A stretch of DNA of 6,930 nt from contig CACVAV010000153.1 of the NCBI GenBank assembly GCA_902727945.1, forward strand, positions 1 through 6,930, read 5' to 3'. Below the pieces are notes generated by a model. That model saw only the letters and a program-made list of their open reading frames with translations. It was not told the DNA's origin and made no database searches. Positions 1 to 6,061 of this stretch are shown in pieces. The translations under genes were made by a program, and so were the position numbers. The stretch comes from an uncultured Thiotrichaceae bacterium. Lineage in GTDB: Bacteria > Pseudomonadota > Gammaproteobacteria > Thiotrichales > Thiotrichaceae. How positions within the stretch are numbered: the stretch's first letter is position 1; every line of letters starts with the position of its first letter.

Positions 1-368
1 CCTGTAGCATTCGAACCACACTGTACGCTGTGAAGATCATAAGCCGCCAACTCAGCAGCACTGCATGCAGTCGAACCACCACAGTCCGGACTTATCGCTG
101 TAGAGCAGTCGATACTGACCCCACCACCCAGTCCGTCCGCAGTATTGTAATTCCCCGCCAGGACACCGGCACGATTACTGCGCATGCGCTCAAACAGCTC
201 ATGAATCATAAAAGAGGCTTGTTGTTTGTGTGTTGCGCCCTGTATCGACTTCAGGCTGGCTACCTGCAAACCGGCAAGGCTTAACAAACCCACTGAAAGG
301 ATCAGGGCTGCAATAAGAATTTCAATCAGTGTCAGACCGGATTGGTGGTGTAAGGAGTGATTTTTCAT
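1..368 (-). CDS. pilV: Type IV pilus minor pilin / modification protein PilV (partial, C-terminus beyond the left edge)
   Basis: The reading frame opens with ATG at 368-366 and stays open for 122 codons to the window edge, so the C-terminal part is missing. Residues 1-11 form a short polar leader ending in Gly11. It is followed by LTLIE, with the conserved Glu five residues after the prepilin peptidase cut site, and then a hydrophobic helix (about residues 12-36). This is the class III prepilin signature. Further on, ELFERMRSNRAG (58-69) and the Cys-containing stretch CSAAELAAYDL (102-112) match what I recall of the PilV family. PilV is a minor pilin that primes assembly of the type IV pilus in the inner membrane. 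It is usually followed by pilW, pilX, pilY1 and pilE, which would lie outside this window. Here it appears to be first in its transcript, because no fimT/fimU-like gene precedes it. The upstream AAAAAGA is only a weak ribosome binding site. Fe-free mature sequence, adequate length so far, no frameshift seen. Confidence 0.9.
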   Translation of the reverse strand, partial: MKNHSLHHQSGLTLIEILIAALILSVGLLSLAGLQVASLKSIQGATHKQQASFMIHELFERMRSNRAGVLAGNYNTADGLGGGVSIDCSTAISPDCGGSTACSAAELAAYDLHSVQCGSNAT

Positions 369-505
369 ATTCTTTTTATAATTAGTAGCATTAATTATTA
401 TTATAACGAATATTTTGCTGAAATGAGCAATTAACGAAATACTACCGACTAAGGGATTTTTTTTCCGTACTAACGGTAAACAGTGGAAATATCAGACCAA
501 AACTA
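369..505. other. AT-rich spacer between the small ORF and pilV
   Basis: This stretch has no credible coding frame. It contains the candidate pilV promoter, a run of eight T (plus strand, near 456-464) and a short CCGT/ACGG inverted repeat near 465-476. On the minus strand the repeat is followed by A residues, not T residues, so it is not a good terminator for the upstream genes. No clear end signal for the sspA-to-dihydroorotase transcript could be found here. Confidence 0.5.
400..430 (-). promoter_or_regulatory. Possible sigma-70-type promoter for pilV
   Basis: On the minus strand a perfect TATAAT (400-405) lies about 30 bases before the pilV start codon. TTGCTC (425-430) sits 19 bases further upstream and could serve as a poor -35 element. 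The spacing is longer than optimal and the surroundings are AT-rich, so a chance TATAAT is quite possible. The position in front of a gene that starts a new transcript is the main support. Confidence 0.35.
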
Positions 506-697
506 TCAATGAACACACCGGGAGTAAGGTGCATCTAGTGTTTCCTGTACGTCCCGTAGCCTGAGTAGTTGCTCCAGCTCCCTTCCGGTTTCACCCAACT
601 CGGCACGATAGATAACCAGCCCGTCCAGCAACCGACGAGCTGTACTCAGCCGCTCTGCGTAAGATGATTTATCATGACTCCTGAAATAAGTTTGCAT
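506..697 (-). CDS. Hypothetical small protein, 63 residues
   Basis: I do not recognise this protein. The frame begins with ATG at 697-695, preceded by GGAAACAG, a weak but plausible ribosome binding site, and ends with TGA. It starts about 50 bases after the dihydroorotase-like stop codon on the same strand, so it could be the last gene of that transcript. The predicted protein is soluble and probably alpha-helical: residues 13-52 are rich in Leu, Glu and Arg, with a repeated Leu pattern (RRLLDGLVIY, LEQLLRLRD). There is no signal peptide, membrane segment or metal motif, and a single Cys lies three residues from the end. Codon choice includes several AGG, CGG and CTA codons that are uncommon in the neighbouring genes. 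This argues either for a weakly expressed or acquired gene, or for a chance frame. Confidence 0.35.
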   Translation of the reverse strand: MQTYFRSHDKSSYAERLSTARRLLDGLVIYRAELGETGRELEQLLRLRDVQETLDAPYSRCVH

Positions 698-747
698 TCT
701 GTTTCCATTGATTGCCGCCCTGCCATAAATATAGTACAGAATTACGT

Positions 748-2109
748 TTACGGCATTGGCTCACGATCATATTCCAGTGCGATACCTGCGGGTCTGATAC
801 CCTGAAATCGCCCGTCAGACCAAACCAACTGACCATTCACAATCGTCGCAGCGATCGTTGAGCGAAATTTATAACCATCGAATGGCGTCCAGCCACACCG
901 GGACAAACTACTGCTGTGCGTCGCCACGCCCCCCTTACTAACATCCACCAATACCAGATCGGCCCAGTAGCCCTCACGAATATAACCACGTTGATGAATA
1001 TTAAAAATGTCAGCCGGTGCATGACTGGTTTTCTGAGCGATCAACTCCATCGGAAAAATACCGTCGTGGTAATTTTCCAGCAATGTCAGCAAAGTATATT
1101 GCACCATTGGAATGCCGGACGGTATTTCAAAATAACTGCGGTTTTGTTTTTGCTCCAGACTATGAGGAGCATGGCCGCTACCGACAACATCCAGATGCCC
1201 GTCCAACAAACCCTGTATCAGGCCAGCCCTGTCTTCAGCGGTCTTAATAGCCGGGTCATATTTAATGAGTGCACCATACGTTGCATAGTCTTCTTCGCTA
1301 AAATGCAGATGTTGCGGACAGACTTCCGCTGTGATTCTTTTCTCAGACAAGACAGCATCAGACAGCAACTCTACCTGTGCTGCGGTGGAAACATGCATCA
1401 GGTGCAAGCGGGTTTCATATTGTTTTGCCAGCCCCAGCGCCAGCTCGGTAGAGATCACGCACGCTGCTTCGCTACGAATAGTAGGATGAAATTCAAGCGG
1501 AACCCGGTCAGCATAAATACTGCGGTAGCTTTCTTCATTCTCAAGAATGGTCGGCATATCTTCACAATGTGCTGCAACAATCAGTGAAGAGTCCCTGAAA
1601 ACACACTCTACACTTTCCATGTCATCCAGCAAACGGGCATCGTTTTCAATATTGCAACCCAGATAGACATTCACGCCACAGGCTAAACGGGGGTCTAATG
1701 TTTTGATCAGCTCCAGATTATCTCTGGCCGCGCCAAGATAAAATCCAAAGTTAGCACTGGAGCGTCCCTGCGCCCGCTGCTTTTTATCTTCCAGCGCCTG
1801 AAGTGTTCGTGTGCCGCTGACCAGATCGGGTGAGTCCAGAAAGCTGGTCACGCCACCCGCCACCGCCGCAGAACTTTCTGAAGCCATATCTGCAATTAAC
1901 GTCCTTCCCGGTTCGCGGAAATGAACATAATTATCAATCATACCGGGTAATAAAAACTTACCGGCTGCATCAATAATCTGGGAATTTTTAAGACCGGTTG
2001 CAGAGACAGAACCGATAGCTGAAATGCGTCCCTGCTCAATCAGTACATCACCTTCAATGATGCAGCCCTCATTCACAATCTGCGCATTACAAATTAACAA
2101 ACGTTCCAA
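748..2109 (-). CDS. Dihydroorotase-like amidohydrolase with a degenerate active site (possible pseudoenzyme)
   Basis: Dihydroorotase interconverts carbamoyl-aspartate and dihydroorotate in pyrimidine synthesis, in the cytoplasm. The 453-residue length and overall layout fit class I enzymes: a small beta domain (about 1-50), then an amidohydrolase barrel. Family signatures include PGMID (55-59), HFREPG (63-68), AAHCED (179-184), HVSTA (239-243), HAPH (313-316), REGYWADLVLVD (378-389) and CGWTPFDG (405-412). The key residues are unusual. The first His of the HxH metal motif is Tyr61. The position that holds the carboxylated Lys in close relatives is Asn147 (GVNVYLG). The Asn of the NPAIK segment is Asp285. 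The catalytic Asp of the usual TDHAPH is Gly312 (SGHAPH). His63, Arg65, His181 and His239 remain. The frame is unbroken, so the protein is probably made. The start is TTG at 2109-2107, chosen because AGGGAG lies five bases upstream. It follows folA by 25 bases. I infer loss or change of catalysis. A noncatalytic role like that of the inactive dihydroorotase homologue in Pseudomonas aspartate transcarbamoylase is one possibility, but no pyrB is present here. Confidence 0.85.
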   Translation of the reverse strand: MERLLICNAQIVNEGCIIEGDVLIEQGRISAIGSVSATGLKNSQIIDAAGKFLLPGMIDNYVHFREPGRTLIADMASESSAAVAGGVTSFLDSPDLVSGTRTLQALEDKKQRAQGRSSANFGFYLGAARDNLELIKTLDPRLACGVNVYLGCNIENDARLLDDMESVECVFRDSSLIVAAHCEDMPTILENEESYRSIYADRVPLEFHPTIRSEAACVISTELALGLAKQYETRLHLMHVSTAAQVELLSDAVLSEKRITAEVCPQHLHFSEEDYATYGALIKYDPAIKTAEDRAGLIQGLLDGHLDVVGSGHAPHSLEQKQNRSYFEIPSGIPMVQYTLLTLLENYHDGIFPMELIAQKTSHAPADIFNIHQRGYIREGYWADLVLVDVSKGGVATHSSSLSRCGWTPFDGYKFRSTIAATIVNGQLVWSDGRFQGIRPAGIALEYDREPMP

Positions 2110-2114
2110 AACAA

Positions 2115-2120
2115 CTCCCT
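2115..2120 (-). promoter_or_regulatory. Ribosome binding site deciding the TTG start of the dihydroorotase-like gene
   Basis: AGGGAG on the minus strand lies five bases before the TTG at 2109-2107. The encoded residues that follow (MERLLICNAQIVNEG) match the usual N-terminal beta strand of the family. No in-frame ATG lies nearby upstream, so TTG is the best start. Confidence 0.7.
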
Positions 2121-2134
2121 GTCAACACATGGTC

Positions 2135-2623
2135 CTAACTGAGGCGATTCAGAATCATAAAAGTACAATCATACGGGTTTTTATCATCAGCAGCACGCTC
2201 ATCGACAAAAGACTGCTGCCATTTCAAATGATCATATCGGGGAAACCAACTATCGCCATCCACACTCGCATGAATAAGCGTAATATACAATCGGTCAGCT
2301 TGCGGAAGAAAATGCGAATAAATTTGTGCACCACCAATAATCATCACTTCATCGCTATCTTTAACCAGGCTCAATGCCTGATCAGGCGAGTCGGCCAACG
2401 CTGCACCATTATTATCTAAGTCATTGTTTCGACTAATAATAATGTTTTTCCGGCCAGGTAATGGCTTTGAGCCGATAGACTGCCAGGTTTTACGCCCCAT
2501 GAGTATTGGCTTATTGAGTGTGTTGCGCTTAAACCAGGCAAAATCAGCTGGCAAGTGCCAAGGCATATCACCATCGCAGCCAATCACCCGTTCAGGTGTC
2601 ATGGCTGCGATCATTGAAATCAT
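2135..2623 (-). CDS. folA: Dihydrofolate reductase
   Basis: FolA reduces dihydrofolate to tetrahydrofolate with NADPH in the cytoplasm. This supplies one-carbon carriers for thymidylate, purines and methionine, and it is the target of trimethoprim. The 162 residues are close to the E. coli enzyme (159) in length and sequence. MISMIAAM at the N-terminus, PWHLPADFAWFKRNTLNKP (21-39), MGRKTW, PLPGRKN (54-60) and IIGGAQIY (95-102) all match known blocks. The folate-binding Asp27, Trp22 and Phe31 are present. Arg58 in PGRKN corresponds to E. coli Arg57, the glutamate-tail contact. Gly97-Gly98 form the cofactor-site pair and Thr115 corresponds to Thr113. The start is ATG at 2623-2621, as in E. coli. 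AGG lies eight bases upstream, overlapping the sspB stop region. The gene follows sspB by 9 bases and precedes the dihydroorotase-like gene by 25, so co-transcription is very likely. Nothing suggests a resistance-type variant. Confidence 0.97.
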   Translation of the reverse strand: MISMIAAMTPERVIGCDGDMPWHLPADFAWFKRNTLNKPILMGRKTWQSIGSKPLPGRKNIIISRNNDLDNNGAALADSPDQALSLVKDSDEVMIIGGAQIYSHFLPQADRLYITLIHASVDGDSWFPRYDHLKWQQSFVDERAADDKNPYDCTFMILNRLS

Positions 2624-2632
2624 CTGCCCGGC

Positions 2633-3151
2633 CTATTTGATGACCCGAAGCGAAGGACGCTTCCGGGGTGGTGGCTTATCATCGTGACCACCCTCATCTG
2701 CATCAGCCGGATCCGTTTCATCAGATGACTTAGTGGCTGAAATATCACTAACGGCACTTAATGCCGGAGCGGATACTGCTTTTAGTCCGCCACTTTGAGC
2801 GGCAGCAGGTGCAGATTCAGTGCCGTCATATTCATCAGCAGAAAAGCTAACGCCTTCAGTGGGTGCCTCACGTGCATATAAAGCCTCAATGGAGTACATC
2901 GGACAGTAAATATAAAATGACACACCGCCAAAACGGGCACTAAAACTCAGCGCCTCGTTATCCACCATAAAATCCTGAATAGCTGACGGGCTAATATTCA
3001 GGACAATCTTGCCATCGTTAACGTGCTGGCGTGGCACATTAACGTCTTCAGCCTCAGCATTTACCAGAATATGCGGTGTCATATTGTTATCCACGATCCA
3101 GTCATAGAATGCACGCAACAGATAAGGGCGCTTGGGACTCATATCACTCAT
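2633..3151 (-). CDS. sspB: ClpXP protease specificity-enhancing factor / stringent starvation protein B
   Basis: SspB is a cytoplasmic adaptor that binds ssrA-tagged polypeptides from stalled ribosomes, and some other substrates, and delivers them to ClpXP. At 172 residues it is close to the E. coli protein (165). The folded substrate-binding domain covers about residues 5-110. Signature stretches are RPYLLRAFYDWIVDN (8-22), the DGKIVLNISPSAI region (46-58) and the FSARFGG segment (70-76). Then comes a long, flexible, Ala/Ser/Asp-rich linker (about 111-163). The tail RPSLRVIK (165-172) matches the ClpX-binding XB motif of E. coli SspB, so the tethering function appears complete. ATG at 3151 overlaps the sspA stop codon as ATGA, which points to translational coupling. 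A second Met at residue 4 is a possible alternative start, but AAGG ten bases before the first ATG favours the longer form. Confidence 0.96.
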   Translation of the reverse strand: MSDMSPKRPYLLRAFYDWIVDNNMTPHILVNAEAEDVNVPRQHVNDGKIVLNISPSAIQDFMVDNEALSFSARFGGVSFYIYCPMYSIEALYAREAPTEGVSFSADEYDGTESAPAAAQSGGLKAVSAPALSAVSDISATKSSDETDPADADEGGHDDKPPPRKRPSLRVIK

Positions 3152-3777
3152 GGGCGAATAGCCTTTTCCATCTTACTGAGAGAAGCCTGGAAGCCCTCGC
3201 GTGAAAAAACACGATCCATGTATTGCAGGATGGGCTTACCTGCTTTTTCAGGGACATCAATGCCATACTTAGGTAAACGCCACAAGACCGGCGCGATTGT
3301 ACAATCGACCAAGGTATAATCATCACTCAGAAAATAAGGCTTGATGGCAAATACTTCAGCGGCACCCAATACACTTTCACGCAGAATAGCCCGCGCGGGC
3401 GCTGAACGTTTGTCATCACCACTCTCAATATCTTCAACTAAAGAGAACCAGTCTCTTTCAATGCGGTACAACGCCAGCCGTGAATGCGCACGGGTAACCG
3501 GATCAACCGGCATCAACGGCGGATGAGGAAAACGCTCATCCAGATACTCCATAATAATACGGGCATCGTACAACACCAGGTCACGATCAATCAGTGTGGG
3601 CGTCGTATTATAGGGATTCAGTTCAGCCAGATCCTCTGGCTTATCATCCGGATTAACATTCAGAATATCTACAGTAATATCCTTTTCCGCTAACACGATT
3701 CGCACACGATGACTATCGGCGCAATCTTGCGAGGAAAAAAGGGTCATAACAGAACGTCGACTGGAAATAGAAGCCAT
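3148..3777 (-). CDS. sspA: Stringent starvation protein A (RNA polymerase-associated)
   Basis: SspA is a glutathione-transferase-fold protein without transferase activity. It binds RNA polymerase holoenzyme and adjusts transcription during starvation and acid stress. The 209-residue product has a thioredoxin-like N-terminal domain (RRSVMTLFSS at 7-16, VRIVLAEK at 25-32, the cis-Pro region TTPTLIDRD at 58-66, RIIMEYLDERFPHPPLMP at 73-90) and an all-helical C-terminal domain. PHPPLMP (84-90) is the conserved surface patch needed for function in E. coli SspA. PYFLSDDYTLVDC (147-159) and LWRLPKYGI (165-173) also match. I chose ATG at 3777 because MASISSRRSVMTLF lines up with the E. coli N-terminus. 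An in-frame TTG at 3804 would add nine unrelated residues. No good ribosome binding site is close to 3777; GAGAG lies 13 bases away. The gene follows the petC terminator and overlaps sspB by 4 bases, the usual sspAB arrangement. Confidence 0.96.
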   Translation of the reverse strand: MASISSRRSVMTLFSSQDCADSHRVRIVLAEKDITVDILNVNPDDKPEDLAELNPYNTTPTLIDRDLVLYDARIIMEYLDERFPHPPLMPVDPVTRAHSRLALYRIERDWFSLVEDIESGDDKRSAPARAILRESVLGAAEVFAIKPYFLSDDYTLVDCTIAPVLWRLPKYGIDVPEKAGKPILQYMDRVFSREGFQASLSKMEKAIRP

Positions 3778-3800
3778 AATTAAGGAAAAACTCTCGCTGT

Positions 3801-3844
3801 ACAAATAAAAAGGCTACCCCGCTGAAAATCAGCAAAGTAGCCTT
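3801..3844 (-). terminator. Rho-independent terminator of the petABC operon
   Basis: On the minus strand an 8-base-pair stem pairs AAGGCTAC with GTAGCCTT (3837-3844 with 3810-3817). A 3x3 internal loop follows, then a 5-base-pair inner stem (GCTGA/TCAGC, 3829-3833 with 3821-3825) closed by a three-base loop. The outer arm runs directly into a T-rich tail (TTTTTATTTG). It begins about 22 bases after the petC stop codon. The plus-strand side has no T-run, so the signal is one-directional. Confidence 0.88.
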
Positions 3845-3866
3845 GTGAGGTTATACTAAAAAGGAA

Positions 3867-4622
3867 TTAATGAACATCCTTCCAGTATTCTTTCTTCAGG
3901 AAGTACGCAATGATACCGAAGAGCACCAGGAACAATAGCACCCAGACACCAATACTCTTGCGATGCAGTTGCGCAGGTTCAGCCACATAAACCAGGAAGT
4001 TAGTAATATCACGTACTACCTGATCGTACTCAGCGGGCGACTTGGAACCCTGCTCCACCAATTTCAGTTCTTTAGTCACGTGACCATGACCATCATCGTG
4101 TGTTTCTGCTTCCTGCCAACCCTGTAATTCCCACAATACATGAGGCATACCAGCGTTTTCAAACACCGTATTATTGACGCCTAACGGGCGGGAAGGATCA
4201 ACATAGAATGCTTTCAAAAAGCTATAAATCCAGTCTTCACCACGTGAACGGCCCACCAATGATAAATCCGGGGGTGCTGCACCAAAGGCAACCTCACCGT
4301 ATTTACTGGTCATACCATTTTTCATCAGCTCACCGACTTTGGTAGGATTACCCTCAGTACGGGTGAAAATCAGATTATCTCTCACCTGATCATCCGTTAA
4401 CCCCAGATCAAGCGCAACCCGGTTATAACGGCTGAAAGCAGCGGAGTGACAACCCATGCAATAGTTAACGAAATACTTCGCGCCCCGTTGCAGGCTGGAC
4501 TTGTCATGGAGATTAACATTAGCCTTTTCCAATTCCGCACCACCACCGGCTGCCATCGCACCAGAAAACGGTAATACAGCAGCACTGAGGGCAAACATTA
4601 CACTTACAATAAATTTTTTCAT
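3867..4622 (-). CDS. petC: Cytochrome c1 of the cytochrome bc1 complex
   Basis: Cytochrome c1 receives electrons from the Rieske centre and passes them to soluble cytochrome c or a terminal oxidase. It is anchored in the inner membrane with its haem domain in the periplasm. With the chosen start the protein has 251 residues. It has a Sec signal peptide (MKKFIVSVMFALSAAVLPF..., probable cut after AMA), the covalent haem motif CMGCH (55-59) and AAPPDLSLVGRSRG (115-128). GMPHVLWELQG (158-168) holds the likely axial Met159. One C-terminal anchor helix (about 223-242) precedes a basic tail. The His/Asp-rich stretch THDDGHGH (174-181) is a local peculiarity. I chose ATG at 4622 because GAGG lies nine bases upstream and it begins directly with the signal peptide. 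An ATG at 4637 overlaps the petB stop as ATGA, adds five residues, and has no properly spaced ribosome binding site. Confidence 0.96.
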   Translation of the reverse strand: MKKFIVSVMFALSAAVLPFSGAMAAGGGAELEKANVNLHDKSSLQRGAKYFVNYCMGCHSAAFSRYNRVALDLGLTDDQVRDNLIFTRTEGNPTKVGELMKNGMTSKYGEVAFGAAPPDLSLVGRSRGEDWIYSFLKAFYVDPSRPLGVNNTVFENAGMPHVLWELQGWQEAETHDDGHGHVTKELKLVEQGSKSPAEYDQVVRDITNFLVYVAEPAQLHRKSIGVWVLLFLVLFGIIAYFLKKEYWKDVH

Positions 4623-4631
4623 GTTGTCAGG

Positions 4632-4639
4632 CCTCATCC
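4632..4639 (-). promoter_or_regulatory. Ribosome binding site for petC overlapping the petB stop
   Basis: GGATGAGG on the minus strand spans the petB TGA stop codon. Its GAGG core sits nine bases before the ATG at 4622. This supports the shorter petC start and suggests that petC translation is coupled to termination on petB. Confidence 0.6.
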
Positions 4640-6061
4640 TGTAACCCGGTCAGGAACTGCTTTCTCTTCGTTAAAGCGTGGCTTGAATGCCGGCAGTAAC
4701 AAAGTTAATCCTAAATAAATCACAATTAACGGAAACTGTTTAATCAGTTGCGATGCTTCATCTGCTGCTTCTGCATTGTAACGGAATACAATGTCATACA
4801 AGATAACAATACCCAGCAGGATACCAAACCACTTCACATAGTTGATCTGTTTCGGGTAGCTATGCAGCCACAAGACAACGAAGAACAGGAAGTAAATCTG
4901 CGTCATCCGTGTGCCTAATTCTTTGTATACCGGCGTCACAGCTTCAACACCCATCCAACCCAGGATTACAAATACCAATGCAAACAAAAGAAGATTCATC
5001 TTGTGCGCAAGGTTACGGTAGCGCCACGATTTAACCGGGTTACGATCTAACCAGGGCAGGAAGAACAATACGATAATCGCAGCAAACATAGCTACTGTGC
5101 CCCACCACGGGTCAGGAATCGCACGTAGTACGGTATAGAAAGGTGTGAAGTACCAGACAGGCGCAATATGCTCAGGTGTCTTCAGTGCATTTGCAGGTTC
5201 AAAGTTAGGTTTCTCAAGGAAGTACCCACCCATCTCCGGTGCAAAGAAAACAATAGCAAAGAAACCAAACAGGAATACCACCAAGCCCACAATATCTTTT
5301 ACTGTGTAGTAAGGGTGGAAAGGAATACCATCTTTAGGCGCAGTATCACTCCAGCGGTTACCTTTGGGGCCTTGTTTAATCTCAACACCATCAGGATTAT
5401 TAGAACCCACGGTATGCAAAGCAACCATGTGTACAAACACCAATGCAGGCAAAATCAGTGACGGGATAAAGAAGTGCAGCGCAAAGAAGCGGTTCAGCGT
5501 CGCATCACCCAGCACGAAATCACCACGAATCCAGATCGACAAATCATTGCCCACCACAGGAATCGTATTGAACAGGTTAATGATTACCTGTGCACCCCAA
5601 TAAGACATTTGTCCCCATGGTAACAGGTAGCCCATAAATGCAGTCGCCATCAGCGCCACATAAATAACCATTCCGATCAGCCACAGCAACTCACGTTTAC
5701 CTTTATAAGAACCGTATATTAAGGCGCGGAACATGTGCAGATAGACGACCACAAAGAAGGCTGAAGCACCGGTAGAGTGCATATAGCGGATAAACCAGCC
5801 ACCCGGCACATCACGCATGATGTATTCTACTGAGGCAAAGGCCAGCGCCGCATCAGGTTTATAGTGAAAAGCCAGAAACAAACCAGAGAAAATCTGGATC
5901 GCCAGTACCACCATGGCCAATGAGCCAAAGAAATACCAGAAGTTAAAGTTTTTTGGCGCGTAATATTGCGCCACATGGTAATTCCAGGTTTCCATCGCAG
6001 GGAAGCGGTCTTCGACCCACCCCAGAAAGCCTGTGTAATTATGTTCAGGACGGTCAGCCAT
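4634..6061 (-). CDS. petB: Cytochrome b of the cytochrome bc1 complex, with extended C-terminus
   Basis: Cytochrome b is the integral-membrane core of quinol:cytochrome c oxidoreductase. It carries haems bL and bH and the Qo and Qi quinone sites that drive the Q cycle. In the 475 residues the expected helices are visible. Helix B (about 89-113) carries His95 and His109, and helix D (about 190-218) carries His196 and His211. The pairs are separated by 13 and 14 residues; the longer helix D spacing is what I recall for beta/gammaproteobacteria. GYLLPWGQMSYWGAQVI (144-160) is the cd region. The Qo motif is PVWY (301-304) instead of PEWY. Helices E-H lie near 254-274, 318-337, 355-371 and 384-400. 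Two further hydrophobic segments (about 409-426 and 441-457) follow before the ending VPDRVTG. Most bacterial homologues I recall are about 400-430 residues. ATG overlaps the petA stop as TAATG, and GGAGG sits nine bases upstream inside petA. Confidence 0.98.
   Translation of the reverse strand: MADRPEHNYTGFLGWVEDRFPAMETWNYHVAQYYAPKNFNFWYFFGSLAMVVLAIQIFSGLFLAFHYKPDAALAFASVEYIMRDVPGGWFIRYMHSTGASAFFVVVYLHMFRALIYGSYKGKRELLWLIGMVIYVALMATAFMGYLLPWGQMSYWGAQVIINLFNTIPVVGNDLSIWIRGDFVLGDATLNRFFALHFFIPSLILPALVFVHMVALHTVGSNNPDGVEIKQGPKGNRWSDTAPKDGIPFHPYYTVKDIVGLVVFLFGFFAIVFFAPEMGGYFLEKPNFEPANALKTPEHIAPVWYFTPFYTVLRAIPDPWWGTVAMFAAIIVLFFLPWLDRNPVKSWRYRNLAHKMNLLLFALVFVILGWMGVEAVTPVYKELGTRMTQIYFLFFVVLWLHSYPKQINYVKWFGILLGIVILYDIVFRYNAEAADEASQLIKQFPLIVIYLGLTLLLPAFKPRFNEEKAVPDRVTG

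Noticed and set aside
30..284. Plus-strand ORF of 84 codons
   Set aside because: It is antisense to pilV, whose prepilin signature is unmistakable on the minus strand.
453..483. Short inverted repeat next to an eight-T run, considered as a terminator
   Set aside because: The stem is only four base pairs. On the minus strand it is followed by A residues, and on the plus strand the T-run precedes the stem, so it fits a terminator in neither direction.
916..1587. Plus-strand ORF of 223 codons
   Set aside because: It lies wholly antisense to the dihydroorotase-like gene. Its product is rich in Cys, Gln, His and Arg with no family signature, as expected for a shadow frame.
2024..2419. Plus-strand ORF of 131 codons across the folA/dihydroorotase-like junction
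   Set aside because: It is antisense to two supported genes and has no recognisable domain or ribosome binding site.
3778..3804. TTG start of sspA at 3804
   Set aside because: It would add nine residues absent from E. coli SspA and would start inside the terminator tail. ATG 3777 matches the family N-terminus.
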